A DNA stretch of 64,000 bases from Selenihalanaerobacter shriftii (GCF_900167185.1 NZ_FUWM01000015.1:1-64000), one strand, 5' to 3'; positions 45,132 through 57,743 are shown, numbered from the stretch's first letter. Numbers and translations are program-made. The notes: a model not told the origin generated them from the sequence alone.

Positions 45132-47084
45132 ATGAAGAAAAGTATATTACAGAAATTACTTATAGAGGAAAAGGATAGCCTAGCATTTGATCAATTAAAG
45201 GAAGAGCAGTTGCAGTATCAAGTAACTGCTCTCTTTGAACTTTTATCAGAGTTTTATGGGGCTGATAAATTAGTTTTAAAGGCAGGGAAATTAGATGCTT
45301 TAGATTTGATGGAATCAGACTCAGTTATTGATCAATTAGTGGCTATGGAAAGAATTATTTATGAAGATCCTACTATTGAAAAATTGGATATAGAGGATAA
45401 AGATTTAAAAGAATTATTAGCTGATATAGAAGAAGAAGTTACTGGGTTATTCATAAAAAGAACAGTTAATGAAAGAGTGGAGAAAAAGATAACTCAAAAG
45501 ATGCAGGAGAGACATGAAGAGTACCTCAAAGAGATAAAGAAGGAAATTCTTGAAGAAGAAAGCGGTACTGTTGATAATCCCCAAACTCTAAAAAAATATG
45601 GTGAATTAGAGAAATTGGAAAGCCAAGGATTAGTTAAATCAGCTATGGAAGTATTGCGTCCTGCTAGCTTAGAGGAAATAGTTGGTCAAAAGAGTGCTAT
45701 TAAAGCTTTGTTATCTAAGTTAGCTTCACCTTTTCCTCAACATATAATTATTTATGGACCACCTGGAGTAGGTAAAACAACTGCTGCTAGATTAGCCTTA
45801 GAAGAAGCTAAAGAGATGTTCCATACTCCTTTTAATAAAGAGGCTGATTTTGTAGAGGTAGATGGTACTACTTTACGTTGGGATCCAAGAGAAGTTACTA
45901 ATCCTTTATTAGGATCAGTTCATGATCCAATTTATCAAGGGGCTAGTAAGAATTTAGTCGATGGTGGAGTTCCAGAACCTAAAACAGGATTAGTAACAGA
46001 GGCTCATGGTGGAGTACTCTTTATAGATGAAATCGGTGAATTGGATTCTATGTTACAAAATAAACTTTTAAAAGTATTAGAAGATAAGCGAGTTTATTTT
46101 GAGTCATCTTATTATGATCCTAGTGATAAGAATGTTCCCCAATATATTAAGAAATTATTTGAAGAAGGAGCGCCGGCTGATTTTGTTTTGATAGGTGCTA
46201 CTACTCGCTCACCAAGTGAGATTAATCCAGCATTACGCTCACGGGCTGTTGAGGTGTTTTTTGAACCTTTACAAAGAGAAAGCATTGAAAAGATTGTGGA
46301 AAATGCTCAAGGTAAATTAAAAGTAGATATGGATGGAAAAGTTTCAAATTTAATTAGTCAATATACTATTGAAGGACGGAAAGCAGTAAATATTTTAGCT
46401 GATGCTTACGGTATGGTTTTATATGAAGCTGAAGTTGAAGAAAGAGAAAAGACAGATATTAAAATTAATAAAGAGGATATCTATAAAGTAGTTCAGACTA
46501 GTAGATTAACTCCTTATCAACAAAAAAAGGTTAGTACTAGTCCAGAGGTTGGAAAAGTCTTTGGTCTAGGGGTGAGAGGATTTTTAGGTAGTGTATTGGA
46601 GATTGAAGCTATTGCTTTCCCAGCAGCCCAGGAGAATAAAGGTCAAATAAGATTTAATGAGACGGCTGGGAGTATGGCCAAAGATGCTGTCTTCAATGCG
46701 GCTTCAGTTGTCAGAAAGATAACAGGAGAAGATATAAGTAATTATGATCTTCATATTAATGTAGTCGGTGGTGGACAGATAGATGGTCCTTCGGCAGGCT
46801 TAGCGATTGTCTTAGCCATTATTAGTGCTATACAAGAAGAACCAATTAGACAGGATATAGCCATTACTGGTGAAGTTTCGATTCGTGGTAAGGCAAAGCC
46901 GGTAGGTGGAATTGTAGAAAAAATTTATGGAGCTAAACAAGCAGGAATTAAAGAAGTCTTTCTTCCATATGCTAACCGTAAGGAAGTGCCAAAAAATGAG
47001 ACAGAAGTAAAGATTAACCTAATTAAAGATGTTGAAGAAATATTACAAGAAGTATTAGTTACTAAAGAAGAACGGGTTGGTTAA
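45132..47084 (+). CDS. lonC: Lon-family ATP-dependent protease, LonC type
   Basis: A 650-aa AAA+ protease. The N-terminus is a helical region without the usual Lon substrate domain. The AAA+ part has GPPGVGKTTAARLA and FIDEIGELD. The C-terminal Lon protease domain has the catalytic Ser in GGQIDGPSAGLA and Lys in GKAKPVGGIVEK. It matches the spore-former group that sits between rplI and dnaB and is linked to sporulation or heat shock in relatives. Confidence 0.92.
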   Translation: MKKSILQKLLIEEKDSLAFDQLKEEQLQYQVTALFELLSEFYGADKLVLKAGKLDALDLMESDSVIDQLVAMERIIYEDPTIEKLDIEDKDLKELLADIEEEVTGLFIKRTVNERVEKKITQKMQERHEEYLKEIKKEILEEESGTVDNPQTLKKYGELEKLESQGLVKSAMEVLRPASLEEIVGQKSAIKALLSKLASPFPQHIIIYGPPGVGKTTAARLALEEAKEMFHTPFNKEADFVEVDGTTLRWDPREVTNPLLGSVHDPIYQGASKNLVDGGVPEPKTGLVTEAHGGVLFIDEIGELDSMLQNKLLKVLEDKRVYFESSYYDPSDKNVPQYIKKLFEEGAPADFVLIGATTRSPSEINPALRSRAVEVFFEPLQRESIEKIVENAQGKLKVDMDGKVSNLISQYTIEGRKAVNILADAYGMVLYEAEVEEREKTDIKINKEDIYKVVQTSRLTPYQQKKVSTSPEVGKVFGLGVRGFLGSVLEIEAIAFPAAQENKGQIRFNETAGSMAKDAVFNAASVVRKITGEDISNYDLHINVVGGGQIDGPSAGLAIVLAIISAIQEEPIRQDIAITGEVSIRGKAKPVGGIVEKIYGAKQAGIKEVFLPYANRKEVPKNETEVKINLIKDVEEILQEVLVTKEERVG

Positions 47085-47096
47085 AGGAGGGATAAT

Positions 47097-48437
47097 ATGC
47101 AATCCCAATTAAGTGATAAAGTTCCACCACAAAGTATTGATGCTGAAAAGTCAACATTAGGTGCAATGTTAATTGACCGTGATGCCATAGCAAAGGTAAT
47201 AGAGGTTCTAAAGCCAGCTGATTTTTATCGTGAAGCACATTCGATTATCTATAAAGTAATTAATAAGTTATTTGATAATGGAGAACCTGTAGATTTAGTG
47301 ACTGTTAGTGAGGAGTTAAGAGATGAAGATGCATTAGAAGATATAGGAGGAGTATCATATCTTACTTCTATAGCTAATAGTGTTCCGACTTCTGCAAATG
47401 TCACTTATTATGCAAAGATGGTTGAAGAGAAGTCAATTCTAAGAAATTTAATTAAAGCATCAAACCATATTTCACAGCTAGGTTATAATGGTGAGAAAGA
47501 TACAGAAGTGGTTTTAGATAAAGCAGAGCAATTAATCTTCAATATTTCTCAAAAGAGAGCAGTACAGAGTTATTCTGGAATTAAAGATGTATTAATGAAG
47601 ACTTTTGATAATTTAGAACAACTCTATGATAATAAAGGCGGTGTAACAGGAGTTCCAACTGGATTTAAGGATTTAGATAATATGACTTCTGGTTTTCAGG
47701 ATTCTGATTTAATAATTATTGCTGCCCGGCCTAGTATGGGTAAGACAGCGTTAGCTTTAAATATAGGACAATTTGCCGCTATTCAATCTGAAATACCAGT
47801 AGCTATTTTCTCTTTAGAGATGTCTAAAGAACAATTAGTACAAAGAATGTTATGTTCTGAAGCGCAGGTTGATAATCATCGTTTGAGAACAGGTTATTTA
47901 AATGAGAATGATTGGAATAGATTAACAGATGCTGCTGGGAAACTAAGTGATTCAAAGATATTTATTGATGATACACCAGGTATTACTGTTATGGAAATGC
48001 GTGCTAAAGCGAGAAGAATTAAGGCAGAGCATGGTTTAGGTTTAATTCTGATTGATTATATGCAGTTGATGCAGGGAAGTGGACGACCTGAGAGTAGACA
48101 GCAAGAGGTTTCTAAAATCTCTCGTTCCCTTAAAGGGTTAGCTAGAGAGTTAAATGTACCAGTAGTTTCTTTGTCACAGTTAAGTAGAGCTGTGGAGCAA
48201 AGAAATGATAAGAGACCTCAACTAAGTGATCTTAGATCTAGTGGAAGTATTGAGCAGGATGCAGACTTGGTAGCATTCATTTATAGAGATGATTATTATA
48301 ATCCTGATTCTGAAAAACAGGGTATTACTGAAATTATTGTTGGAAAACAGCGTAATGGACCAGTAGGAAAGGTAGAACTGGCATTCCAGAAAGAATATAC
48401 TAAGTTTGTAGACTTGTCACATAGAGATGCACAGTAA
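47097..48437 (+). CDS. dnaB: Replicative DNA helicase DnaB
   Basis: A 446-aa hexameric helicase (named DnaC in Bacillus). The N-terminal domain begins PPQSIDAEKSTLGAML. The RecA-like ATPase has AARPSMGKTALALN, IDYMQLM and SDLRSSGSIEQDAD. It closes the rplI-lonC-dnaB unit and is followed by a terminator. Confidence 0.97.
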   Translation: MQSQLSDKVPPQSIDAEKSTLGAMLIDRDAIAKVIEVLKPADFYREAHSIIYKVINKLFDNGEPVDLVTVSEELRDEDALEDIGGVSYLTSIANSVPTSANVTYYAKMVEEKSILRNLIKASNHISQLGYNGEKDTEVVLDKAEQLIFNISQKRAVQSYSGIKDVLMKTFDNLEQLYDNKGGVTGVPTGFKDLDNMTSGFQDSDLIIIAARPSMGKTALALNIGQFAAIQSEIPVAIFSLEMSKEQLVQRMLCSEAQVDNHRLRTGYLNENDWNRLTDAAGKLSDSKIFIDDTPGITVMEMRAKARRIKAEHGLGLILIDYMQLMQGSGRPESRQQEVSKISRSLKGLARELNVPVVSLSQLSRAVEQRNDKRPQLSDLRSSGSIEQDADLVAFIYRDDYYNPDSEKQGITEIIVGKQRNGPVGKVELAFQKEYTKFVDLSHRDAQ

Positions 48438-48470
48438 TCATAATTAATATATGGTTAGGATAAAATATGA

Positions 48471-48510
48471 TTTAGTCATGGTTCATTAGCACCATGGCTA
48501 AATTTTCTTT
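48471..48510 (+). terminator. Terminator after dnaB
   Basis: TTTAGTCATGG (48471-48481) pairs with CCATGGCTAAA (48492-48502) with one G-U, followed by TTTTCTTT. Confidence 0.8.
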
Positions 48511-48592
48511 ATTGTTCTATTACTTTAAAATAGTAAAGTGGTGAAATACACGAATATTAAATTGAAATATTGGTTTTAAATTCGTATTTAAC

Positions 48593-48621
48593 TTGACATT
48601 ATCAGGTTATTCTGCTATTAT
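48593..48621 (+). promoter_or_regulatory. Promoter for purB-purA
   Basis: Exact TTGACA (48593-48598), a 17-nt spacer and TATTAT (48616-48621). The leader to purB is about 45 nt, too short for a purine aptamer, so this pair is not under the tandem riboswitch used by the operon further on. Confidence 0.8.
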
Positions 48622-48673
48622 ATTAGTGGGTTATTCGGTTTAAGGTAATGTGTACATAAGGAGGTTGAATTTA

Positions 48674-51293
<2,620 letters not shown>

Positions 51294-51318
51294 GAGAATA
51301 TAATATATAGAATAATTG

Positions 51319-51356
51319 ACCGCTTAAGTGCTTAATTGTCACCTAAGCGGTTTTGT
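51319..51356 (+). terminator. Terminator after purA
   Basis: ACCGCTTAAGTG (51319-51330) and CACCTAAGCGGT (51340-51351) form a 12-bp stem with one mismatch, followed by TTTGTTTTA. Confidence 0.82.
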
Positions 51357-51468
51357 TTTATTTAGGATCAGAAATTAATTTTTATAATAAAATAAGTAGG
51401 AAGAATTGCTTGGATTAAACTATTACCGAATATTATAAACAAAAAACCCAAAAATATTCGTTTATTTG

Positions 51469-51497
51469 TTGACTAAATGTTCTATATTTGTTATTAT
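51469..51497 (+). promoter_or_regulatory. Promoter of the purine operon
   Basis: TTGACT (51469-51474), a 17-nt spacer and TATTAT (51492-51497), placing the transcript start about 40 nt before the guanine aptamer. Confidence 0.75.
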
Positions 51498-51543
51498 AAA
51501 TCTGTAAGTTAATAATGTATAAATAATATTTGAATAATAATAA

Positions 51544-51612
51544 CCTCATATAACCGTGAGAATAAGGCTCACAAGTTTCTACCAGGTAGCCGTAAACTAC
51601 CTGACTATGAGG
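51544..51612 (+). promoter_or_regulatory. Guanine-type purine riboswitch aptamer
   Basis: P1 pairs CCTCAT (51544-51549) with ATGAGG (51607-51612). P2 is GTGAG/CTCAC with a 7-nt loop, P3 is CAGGTAG/CTACCTG with the CCGTAAA loop, and the J2/3 strand reads AAGTTTCTAC, all as in the xpt-type aptamer. The specificity base in J3/1 (GACTATG, at 51605) is C, which reads guanine or hypoxanthine, not adenine. It is the first half of a tandem pair. Confidence 0.93.
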
Positions 51613-51613
51613 G

Positions 51614-51695
51614 AAGTGTACCTAGGGTTCCGCATGTATAATGGTCTGGTCCGAGCGGTACAGTTAATCACACCGAAGGGAAAAAAGCCCAGGCG
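51614..51695 (+). promoter_or_regulatory. ykkC-type riboswitch aptamer, probably PRPP-binding
   Basis: Conserved ykkC elements appear in order: CTAGGGTTCCGC (51622-51633), CTGGTCCGAG (51646-51655), CACACCG and GAAGGGAAAAAAGCCC (51675-51690). The class includes guanidine, ppGpp and PRPP binders. PRPP is chosen because it lies just 3' of a guanine aptamer and ahead of purine synthesis genes, the setting known for the PRPP subclass. It overlaps the 5' arm of the terminator, so ligand binding could prevent termination. Confidence 0.88.
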
Positions 51696-51748
51696 GGGAG
51701 GTTCTACTCTTAGTTTATTGATAGTGGAGCCTGCCTGCCTGGGTTTTT
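51688..51748 (+). terminator. Riboswitch-controlled terminator before purD
   Basis: CCCAGGCGGGGAGGTTCTAC (51688-51707) pairs over 20 positions with 51724-51743 (starting GTGGAGCC, ending CCTGGG), with several G-U pairs, followed by TTTTT. Its 5' arm lies inside the ykkC-type aptamer's GCCC segment, giving a direct on/off switch. Confidence 0.9.
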
Positions 51749-51797
51749 ATTATTATCTATTAATTATTAACAAAAATTAAAAAGCTGAGGTGATTTA

Positions 51798-53069
51798 ATG
51801 AAAGTATTAGTGATTGGCAGTGGTGGGCGTGAAGATGCTTTAGTTTGGAAATTGAAAGAAAGCCAATATGTAGATGATATTTTTGTGGCTCCTGGTAATG
51901 CTGGAACAGAAGAAAGTGCTAATAACGTAGATATAAAAAGTAATGATTTAGATAATTTACTTAAATTTGCTCAAGATGAAGAGATTGATTTAACATTTGT
52001 AGGTCCAGAAGCACCTTTAGTTGCTGGGATTGTAGAGCTTTTTGAAGAAGAAGGGTTAAAGATTTTTGGACCTAATCAAGAAGCTGCACAATTAGAAGGT
52101 AGTAAAGTATTTTCAAAGGATTTAATGAAAAAGTATGATATACCAACAGCAAATTACGAAGTATTTACTGACCAAGAAGAAGCAATTAATTATATTAAAG
52201 AAGAAGGAGCTCCAATAGTAGTAAAAGCAGAAGGTTTAGCGGCTGGGAAAGGTGTTATTGTAGCAGAAACTAAAGAAGAAGCTATAGAGGCAGTTAAGAC
52301 TATTATGGTTGAACAAAAGTTTGGTGAAGCTGGAGAAAGAGTAGTTATTGAAGAGGTTTTAACAGGTGAAGAGGCGACAGTTTTAGCTTTTACTGATGGC
52401 CAAGAAATAGTTGCTATGCTTCCTTCACAAGATCATAAAGCTGCTTATGATAATGATGAAGGGCCAAATACTGGAGGGATGGGGGCATATGCTCCGGCAC
52501 CAGTAGTGACAGATGAGGTTTTACAGAAGACGTATGATCAAATCTTAATTCCTACTATTGAGGCATTGCAAGCAGAAGGAATTAATTTTAAAGGGATATT
52601 ATATAGTGGATTGATGATTGAAGATAGAGAACCAAAAGTTTTAGAATATAATGTTAGATTTGGCGACCCAGAGGCACAGGCTGTATTGCCTTTATTAAAG
52701 ACTGATTTAGTAGAGATAGCAGAAGCGATTATTGATGAAAAATTAGAAGAAGTAGAAATAGAATGGTTAAATAAAACGGCAGTTTGTGTAGTCATGGCTT
52801 CAGGAGGATATCCAATTGAATATGAAACAGGTAAAGAGATTCAGGGTATAGCTGAGATGATTAAGGAATCGAATATTAATGTTTTTCAGGCAGGGACAGC
52901 TAAAGAGGATGGTAAATTAGTAACGGCAGGAGGCAGGGTTTTAGGCGTTACAGCTTTAGGTGATGGCTATGAAGATACTATTCAAAAGGCATATGAAGGA
53001 GTAGAGAAGATTAATTTTGAAGATGCTCATTATCGAGAAGATATAGGACAAAAAGCTTTAAATAAATAA
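51798..53069 (+). CDS. purD: Phosphoribosylamine-glycine ligase
   Basis: PurD makes GAR from phosphoribosylamine and glycine. The ATP-grasp enzyme is 423 aa, with the N-terminal GSGGRE, KAEGLAAGKGVIV and EYNVRFGDPEAQ. The first motif reads GSGGREDAL where the family usually has REHAL, a small change of unknown effect. It leads the operon, ahead of purE, whereas Bacillus has purD last. It is the first gene after the tandem riboswitch. Confidence 0.97.
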   Translation: MKVLVIGSGGREDALVWKLKESQYVDDIFVAPGNAGTEESANNVDIKSNDLDNLLKFAQDEEIDLTFVGPEAPLVAGIVELFEEEGLKIFGPNQEAAQLEGSKVFSKDLMKKYDIPTANYEVFTDQEEAINYIKEEGAPIVVKAEGLAAGKGVIVAETKEEAIEAVKTIMVEQKFGEAGERVVIEEVLTGEEATVLAFTDGQEIVAMLPSQDHKAAYDNDEGPNTGGMGAYAPAPVVTDEVLQKTYDQILIPTIEALQAEGINFKGILYSGLMIEDREPKVLEYNVRFGDPEAQAVLPLLKTDLVEIAEAIIDEKLEEVEIEWLNKTAVCVVMASGGYPIEYETGKEIQGIAEMIKESNINVFQAGTAKEDGKLVTAGGRVLGVTALGDGYEDTIQKAYEGVEKINFEDAHYREDIGQKALNK

Positions 53070-53103
53070 CTATTATAACTAAAATAAAAAGGAGATGAAT
53101 TCA

Positions 53104-53619
53104 ATGGTTAAAGTAGGGATAATAATGGGTAGTGATTCAGACTTACCTATTATGAAAGAAACGGCAGAGGTTTTAGAGGATTTTGAAATTGAATATGAGT
53201 TAACTGTTATTTCTGCTCATAGAACACCAGCTAAAGCTGAAGAATATGCAAAGACAGCTGAGGATAGAGGATTAGAGGTGATTATTGCTGGAGCTGGAAA
53301 GGCAGCACATTTAGCAGGAGTATTAGCTGCTTATACTTCTTTGCCAGTAATTGGAGTACCGATTAAAACTTCTACATTAGGTGGAAATGATTCTTTATAT
53401 TCTATGGTGCAGATGCCAGGAGGAGTTCCAGTGGCGACTGTTGCTCTTAATGGTGCTAAGAATGCTGGTTTATTGGCAATTCAAATTTTAGGAGTAGCTA
53501 ATCAGGAAATTAGAGAAAAATTTAAAAAATATAAAGAAAAAATGGCTGACAAAGTTAAAGAAACTGCTGAGGAATTAGAAAACTTGGGGTATCAAGAATA
53601 CTTGAATAATCATTCTTAA
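53104..53619 (+). CDS. purE: 5-(carboxyamino)imidazole ribonucleotide mutase PurE
   Basis: PurE converts N5-CAIR to CAIR. It has [23 protein letters not shown] and [14 protein letters not shown], and is 171 aa from ATG 53104 (GGAG upstream; the frame extends to 53095). The partner purK is not next to it, so either purK is elsewhere or CO2 is used directly by an alternative PurE class. Confidence 0.95.
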   Translation: MVKVGIIMGSDSDLPIMKETAEVLEDFEIEYELTVISAHRTPAKAEEYAKTAEDRGLEVIIAGAGKAAHLAGVLAAYTSLPVIGVPIKTSTLGGNDSLYSMVQMPGGVPVATVALNGAKNAGLLAIQILGVANQEIREKFKKYKEKMADKVKETAEELENLGYQEYLNNHS

Positions 53620-53686
53620 CAGGCTGCACTCTTTTTAATATCAGTTAATAAGATAAATATATATAATTCAAGGTAGGTGGAGGTTG

Positions 53687-54610
53687 ATGTTAGGAAGAAA
53701 AGCAGTTAATCGTCCTACTATAGGACTCGCTTTAGGAGGCGGTGGGTTGAGAGGGATAGTTCATATTGGTATCTTAGAAGTCTTATCTAAAGAAGGAATT
53801 CAGATTGATATGATTAGTGGTAGTAGCATGGGAGGCCTAATCGCCGGTTTATATGGAGCAGGATTAGAACCTAGTGATTTAGATAAATTAGCATTAGAAG
53901 TTAAAGATGGTAAGCGTTTTGACTTAAGTTTAGGTTTTATTGAAATAATTAAATTTTTAATAAAGAGCATATCTGCAAAATTAGGTCCTTCTCCAAAAGA
54001 AATGCCTATGGGCTTAATATCAGGTAATAAGATTAAAAAAGATTTATTGAAGGAAACGGAAGGAAAATATTTTAATGAAGCAAGAATACCAATAGCTATT
54101 ACAGCAACCAATATTATGAGTGGAGAATTAGTAATATTTATTGCTAATGAATTCAAGCCAGACTTACAGCATTTAGATGATAGAATCTTTATTACTGATC
54201 AACAGATAGCTACTGCTATTAGAGCTACTATTTCTATTCCTGGATTATTCATCCCATTAGAGGTTGAAGGACATTTACTAGTAGATGGTGGTTTAAAAAA
54301 TAATGTGCCAGCAGATATTTTAGATGAGTTAGGAGTAGATATTAAGGTAGCAATTGATTTAGGTTTTGCCATCCAAGATGATAAATTGATTAAGAATCCA
54401 GTAGATCTTATCCTGCAGTCAGTTGATATTATGGGGCAGGAGGTTTCCAACTTAATATTAGAAGATTACGCTGATCTAATAATTGAACCTAAAGTGGAAA
54501 AGGCCAGTTTAACTGATATAGAAAAGATCCCATATCTTCTAAAGACTGGGAGGCAGATCGGATACCAGTTAGTTCCTAAAATAGAAAGGTTGATAAAAGG
54601 AGGTAAGTAA
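53687..54610 (+). CDS. Patatin-like phospholipase family protein
   Basis: A 307-aa protein of the RssA/YlbK-type patatin family. The oxyanion loop is GLALGGGGLRG, the nucleophile Ser is in ISGSSMGGLIAG, and the dyad Asp is in LVDGGLKNNVP. It would be a serine lipid acyl hydrolase; its substrate is unknown. It interrupts the purine operon between purE and purB2 with no promoter of its own visible. ATG 53687 is preferred to the overlapping TTG 53684. Confidence 0.9.
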   Translation: MLGRKAVNRPTIGLALGGGGLRGIVHIGILEVLSKEGIQIDMISGSSMGGLIAGLYGAGLEPSDLDKLALEVKDGKRFDLSLGFIEIIKFLIKSISAKLGPSPKEMPMGLISGNKIKKDLLKETEGKYFNEARIPIAITATNIMSGELVIFIANEFKPDLQHLDDRIFITDQQIATAIRATISIPGLFIPLEVEGHLLVDGGLKNNVPADILDELGVDIKVAIDLGFAIQDDKLIKNPVDLILQSVDIMGQEVSNLILEDYADLIIEPKVEKASLTDIEKIPYLLKTGRQIGYQLVPKIERLIKGGK

Positions 54611-54613
54611 AAA

Positions 54614-56005
54614 GTGATAGAACGAAATATTTTCAAAAATATAAGTCCATTAGACCACCGTTACTCTTTACGTAAAGAAAATTTTGAAGATTATTCAAAA
54701 TACTTATCAGAAGAAGCTAAGATTAAATATCAAGCCCAAGTAGAACTAGCTTTAGTTAAAGCATTAGCTAAAGAAGGTATCTGTTCTTTTGAAGTAGTTA
54801 AAGAAGTAGAGAAAGCAATCGAAGAACTTACAGCAGAAGAGGTATATGAAGAAGAGAAGAAGACTAGACATAATATTCGGGCTTTAGTGAATTGTATTCA
54901 AAGAAAAGTTAGTAAGGAAGCTAAACCATATGTTCATTTTACTACAACATCATTTGATATAGTAGACACTGCTAATTCTGTACGATATAAGGAATGCGCT
55001 GAAGAATTAATTTTACCTACCCTTAAAGAGTTACAGAAAATTTTAATGGAGATAGCTTTAAGAGAGAAAGATACAATTCAAGTGGGAAGAACTCATGGGC
55101 AGCATGCAGTGCCGGTAACATTTGGTTTTGCAGTGGCTGAATATGTTAGTAGATTAGGTAATAGAATTTTAGCAATTAAAGAAAGCGGTGAAAGACTAAA
55201 AGGAAAGATGACCGGAGCAGTAGGAGCTTATAATGCAAGTCACCTTTTCTTTAATAATCCAGAGACATTTGAAGCTGAAGTTTTAGAAGAGTTAGGTTTA
55301 GAGGCTAGTACTCACTCTACTCAAATAGTGGAACCGGAATATTTAACAGATTTTATTCATGCTTTAGTCTCTGGCTTTGGAGTAATTGCCAATTTTAGTG
55401 ATGATATGCGACATTTGCAAAGAACAGAGATCGGTGAAGTAGGAGAATATTTTGGTAAGGATCAGGTTGGTTCTTCGACTATGCCTCATAAACGAAATCC
55501 TATTAATTATGAAAATATTAAGAGTATGTGGAAGGAATTTATGCCGCGAATGATGACTCTTTATCAAGATCAAATTTCAGAACACCAACGAGACTTAACT
55601 AATTCAGCTTCGTCAAGATTTATTCCAGAATTAATAGTGGGCTTTTTGTCATCAGTTAATCGTTTAATTAGAACTTGTCGTAAACTAGTAGTTGATCAGG
55701 AGAATATGGAGGAGAACTTTAATCAAAGCAAAGAAATGATAGTAGCAGAGCCTCTTTATATTCTATTAGCCTCTTTAGGACACCCAGATGCTCATGAAGC
55801 AGTCAGAAAGTTGACTTTAGAAGCTCAAGAAACAGGACAAACATTGAGAGAATTGATTCAAGATAAAGAGGAATTAGAAGCCTACTGGCAAAAGTTAAAT
55901 CAAAAACAAAAGGAACTACTAACTAAGCCAGAAAAATATATTGGGATTGCAGTACAAAAGACAGAGAAAGTAGTGGATTATTGGCAAGGAATTTTAAATA
56001 TTTAA
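54614..56005 (+). CDS. purB: Adenylosuccinate lyase-like protein, copy 2
   Basis: A second, divergent fumarase-superfamily lyase (463 aa), not a recent copy of the first. It has [27 protein letters not shown] and the signature [11 protein letters not shown], all consistent with an active adenylosuccinate lyase of the longer type. It lies between the patatin gene and purC, whose product SAICAR is its likely substrate, while copy 1 pairs with purA. Whether the two enzymes divide the two PurB reactions is inference. GTG start. Confidence 0.9.
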   Translation: MIERNIFKNISPLDHRYSLRKENFEDYSKYLSEEAKIKYQAQVELALVKALAKEGICSFEVVKEVEKAIEELTAEEVYEEEKKTRHNIRALVNCIQRKVSKEAKPYVHFTTTSFDIVDTANSVRYKECAEELILPTLKELQKILMEIALREKDTIQVGRTHGQHAVPVTFGFAVAEYVSRLGNRILAIKESGERLKGKMTGAVGAYNASHLFFNNPETFEAEVLEELGLEASTHSTQIVEPEYLTDFIHALVSGFGVIANFSDDMRHLQRTEIGEVGEYFGKDQVGSSTMPHKRNPINYENIKSMWKEFMPRMMTLYQDQISEHQRDLTNSASSRFIPELIVGFLSSVNRLIRTCRKLVVDQENMEENFNQSKEMIVAEPLYILLASLGHPDAHEAVRKLTLEAQETGQTLRELIQDKEELEAYWQKLNQKQKELLTKPEKYIGIAVQKTEKVVDYWQGILNI

Positions 56006-56055
56006 TTTATATTATTAATAATTTAGCTGAAATATTAAGAGTGGGGGTTATAAAA

Positions 56056-56763
56056 ATGGAGAAATTAGAGGAACTTTATGAAGGAAAAGCGAAAAGGATT
56101 TATAAGACAGAAGAAGATGATAAGGTAATTGTAGAGTATAAAGATGATGCAACTGCTTTTAATGGTGAGAAAAAAGGGCAAATTGTTGAGAAAGGTAAGC
56201 TTAATGCGGAAATTTCTACTATCTTTTTTGAACTATTAGAAGATAACGATATTCCAACTCATTTAATAGAACGACTAAATGACACAGATGTACTAGCTAA
56301 GAAATTAGATATTATTTTGGTTGAAGTAGTAATGAGAAATATAGCAGCGGGTAGTTTAGCAAAGAGATTAGGTTTAGAAGAAGGTACTGAGTTAAGTCAA
56401 CCGATTTTAGAGTTTTATTATAAAGATGATGACTTAGGAGATCCAATGATTAATGAATATCATATTCAAGCGGAAGAAATAGCTGATCCTAATGATTTAG
56501 AAGTGATTAAAGATTTAGCCTTTAAGATTAATGAAATACTGGTTGAATTTTTAGCTGATAAAGGGATCGATTTAGTTGATTTTAAATTAGAGTTTGGTAA
56601 AGGAACGGATGGGGAGATCTATTTAGGAGATGAAATTTCTCCAGATACTTGCCGCTTTTGGGATGCTCAAAGTAAAAAGAAACTAGACAAAGATAGATTT
56701 AGAAGAGATTTAGGTGAAGTAGAAGGGGCATATCAAGAAATATTAAAACGATTGAACTTATAG
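56056..56763 (+). CDS. purC: SAICAR synthetase
   Basis: PurC adds aspartate to CAIR using ATP. Motifs: [41 protein letters not shown] and [14 protein letters not shown]. It is 235 aa from ATG 56056, as usual; the frame is open to 55981 inside the preceding gene but the family starts at [10 protein letters not shown]. Confidence 0.97.
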   Translation: MEKLEELYEGKAKRIYKTEEDDKVIVEYKDDATAFNGEKKGQIVEKGKLNAEISTIFFELLEDNDIPTHLIERLNDTDVLAKKLDIILVEVVMRNIAAGSLAKRLGLEEGTELSQPILEFYYKDDDLGDPMINEYHIQAEEIADPNDLEVIKDLAFKINEILVEFLADKGIDLVDFKLEFGKGTDGEIYLGDEISPDTCRFWDAQSKKKLDKDRFRRDLGEVEGAYQEILKRLNL

Positions 56764-56779
56764 ATAGGGAGGATATAAA

Positions 56780-57040
56780 ATGAATTGGAAAGTAAAAATT
56801 AAAGTGCTATTAAAGGAAAGTATCCTGGATCCACAAGGACAGGCAGTAGAAGGTGGTTTAGATTCCCTAGGATATAAGAATGTATCTGATGTCAATATTG
56901 GTAAGTATATGGAATTAGAGATTGAAGATGTAGTAACGAAAGATAAAGTTAAGACGCAAGTAGATGAGATGTGTCAACGTCTATTAGCTAATCCTGTAAT
57001 TGAAGATTATACTTTTGAAGTTGAAGAGATGGAGGGGTAG
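56780..57040 (+). CDS. purS: FGAM synthetase subunit PurS
   Basis: The small 86-aa structural subunit of the three-part FGAM synthetase, with [19 protein letters not shown] and the last strand [16 protein letters not shown]. It binds PurL and PurQ. purQ starts one base after its stop. Confidence 0.95.
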   Translation: MNWKVKIKVLLKESILDPQGQAVEGGLDSLGYKNVSDVNIGKYMELEIEDVVTKDKVKTQVDEMCQRLLANPVIEDYTFEVEEMEG

Positions 57041-57041
57041 T

Positions 57042-57743
57042 ATGAAATTTGCTGTAGTCACCTTTCCTGGTTCTAACTGTGATCAGGATTGTTATCACGT
57101 AGCCCATGAAGTATTAAGTCAACCTACTGAAATGTTATGGCATAAAGAAGCACAAGATTTATCAGATTATGATTGTGTAATACTGCCTGGAGGTTTTTCT
57201 TATGGGGATTATTTGAGAACAGGAGCGATTGCTAGGTTTTCTCCAATTATGAATTCCGTCATAGATTATGCTAATAATGGTGGTTTAGTAATAGGAATCT
57301 GTAATGGATTTCAGATTTTATTAGAAGCCGGGCTTTTACCAGGGGCAATGAAGATAAATGATTCTTTAAAGTTTACTTGTAAATATGTTAATTTAAAAGT
57401 AGTTAATGCTGACACTCCTTTTACCAATGAATGTGAAGAAGGAGAAATATTAAATCTTCCTGTTGCTCACGGAGAAGGTAATTATCATATTGATGAGGAT
57501 GGTTTAGAAGAATTAGTTGCCAATGATCAGATTGTAGTTCAATATGCAGCAGAAGAAGAGAATCCAAATGGTTCTGTTAAGAATATTGCTGGGATTTGTA
57601 ATAAAGAGAAGAATGTATTTGGATTAATGCCTCATCCTGAACGATGTTCTGAGACTATTTTAGGAAATGGAAAAGATGATGGATATAAAATTTTTGCATC
57701 AATCTTAGAGGATGTAATTAAGAGAGGTGAGCAATGTGGCTAA
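57042..57743 (+). CDS. purQ: FGAM synthetase glutaminase subunit PurQ
   Basis: A class-I amidotransferase of 233 aa. The nucleophile Cys is in GICNGFQIL, and the catalytic His-Glu pair is in [10 protein letters not shown]. It starts [16 protein letters not shown] at ATG 57042; the frame's earlier start at 57000 is inside purS. It overlaps the purL start by 8 nt. Confidence 0.96.
   Translation: MKFAVVTFPGSNCDQDCYHVAHEVLSQPTEMLWHKEAQDLSDYDCVILPGGFSYGDYLRTGAIARFSPIMNSVIDYANNGGLVIGICNGFQILLEAGLLPGAMKINDSLKFTCKYVNLKVVNADTPFTNECEEGEILNLPVAHGEGNYHIDEDGLEELVANDQIVVQYAAEEENPNGSVKNIAGICNKEKNVFGLMPHPERCSETILGNGKDDGYKIFASILEDVIKRGEQCG

Noticed and set aside
51556-51780. Open frame of 74 codons in the leader of the purine operon
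   Set aside because: It runs through both aptamers and the terminator and resembles no protein. The RNA structure explains the sequence.
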